5,323 nucleotides of DNA from the NCBI GenBank assembly GCA_029267645.1, contig JAJUIM010000153.1, forward strand, positions 1 through 5,323, written 5' to 3'. Shown here one piece after another: positions 5,225-5,323 of this stretch (positions are counted from its first letter, which is position 1; each line of letters opens with the position of its first letter). The notes beneath the pieces were generated by a model that did no database searches, was not told where the DNA came from, and saw only the letters and a list, made by a program, of their open reading frames with translations. The position numbers and the translations under genes are program-made. This DNA comes from Microbacterium sp. Lineage in GTDB: Bacteria; Actinomycetota; Actinomycetes; Actinomycetales; Microbacteriaceae.

Positions 5225-5323
5225 ATGCGAATCGACCGCGAACACCACCGCCTCGTCTGGAGCGCGAGCGACCTGCGCGCGGCGGCGGAGTGCGAGTTCG
5301 CGTGGCTGCGGCAGATCGATGCG
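5225..5323 (+). CDS. N-terminus of a probable TM0106-family RecB-like nuclease (cut by the window edge)
   Basis: Only 33 codons are visible. The segment RLVWSASDLRAAAECEFAWL resembles the opening of TM0106-family RecB-like putative nucleases, which begin with a short strand, S-A-S-D-L and a helix with a Cys (here C23). In related Cas4/AddB-type nucleases an early Cys of this kind is the first ligand of an iron-sulfur cluster, whose other Cys lie near the C-terminus, out of view. The expected role is DNA end processing or repair. The catalytic PD-(D/E)XK motif is beyond the edge, so activity cannot be judged. The ATG is supported by the TACCGT hexamer 6 nt upstream. It diverges from nadE. Confidence 0.65.
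   Translation, partial: MRIDREHHRLVWSASDLRAAAECEFAWLRQIDA

Overview
The window looks like chromosomal DNA from a high-GC actinobacterium. Base composition is strongly G+C rich (about 70% by eye) and nearly every codon ends in C or G. Protein sequences resemble those of the Microbacteriaceae (Agrococcus/Microbacterium type), and the NAD synthetase aligns with the mycobacterial two-domain enzyme. The family assignment is an inference from sequence style. I see no mobile element, tRNA, rRNA or CRISPR array.

Layout: (1) 1-1377, minus strand, a membrane sensor histidine kinase whose last few dozen residues lie beyond the left edge. (2) 1378-1487, a short divergent regulatory region. (3) 1488-2621, plus strand, an APH/maltokinase-fold small-molecule kinase. 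(4) 2622-2677, a gap that carries a second copy of a sequence box also found in region 2. (5) 2678-3094, plus strand, a small exported or membrane-anchored Pro-rich protein with tandem TPSPTPTKSA repeats. (6) 3076-3105, a hairpin that holds the ends of two convergent genes. (7) 3104-5170, minus strand, nadE, glutamine-dependent NAD+ synthetase. (8) 5171-5224, a 54-bp divergent promoter region. (9) 5225 to the right edge, plus strand, the first 33 codons of a probable TM0106-family RecB-like nuclease.

How the parts may work together: nadE is a housekeeping gene, making NAD+ from deamido-NAD+, ATP and glutamine. The more interesting unit is on the left. The histidine kinase, the APH-like kinase and the Pro-rich surface protein are adjacent. 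The two plus-strand genes each carry a matching box (TAAGAGCNNTCTCACG) that begins exactly 59 bp before the start codon. This suggests co-regulation, possibly by the partner of the histidine kinase; that link is inference. Three genes (histidine kinase, nadE, nuclease) have a -10-like hexamer exactly 6 nt before the start codon and no Shine-Dalgarno, as expected for leaderless transcripts. The hexamer GGATCC occurs 22 times in the window, far above chance, and steers codon choice at Gly-Ser and Asp-Pro pairs.
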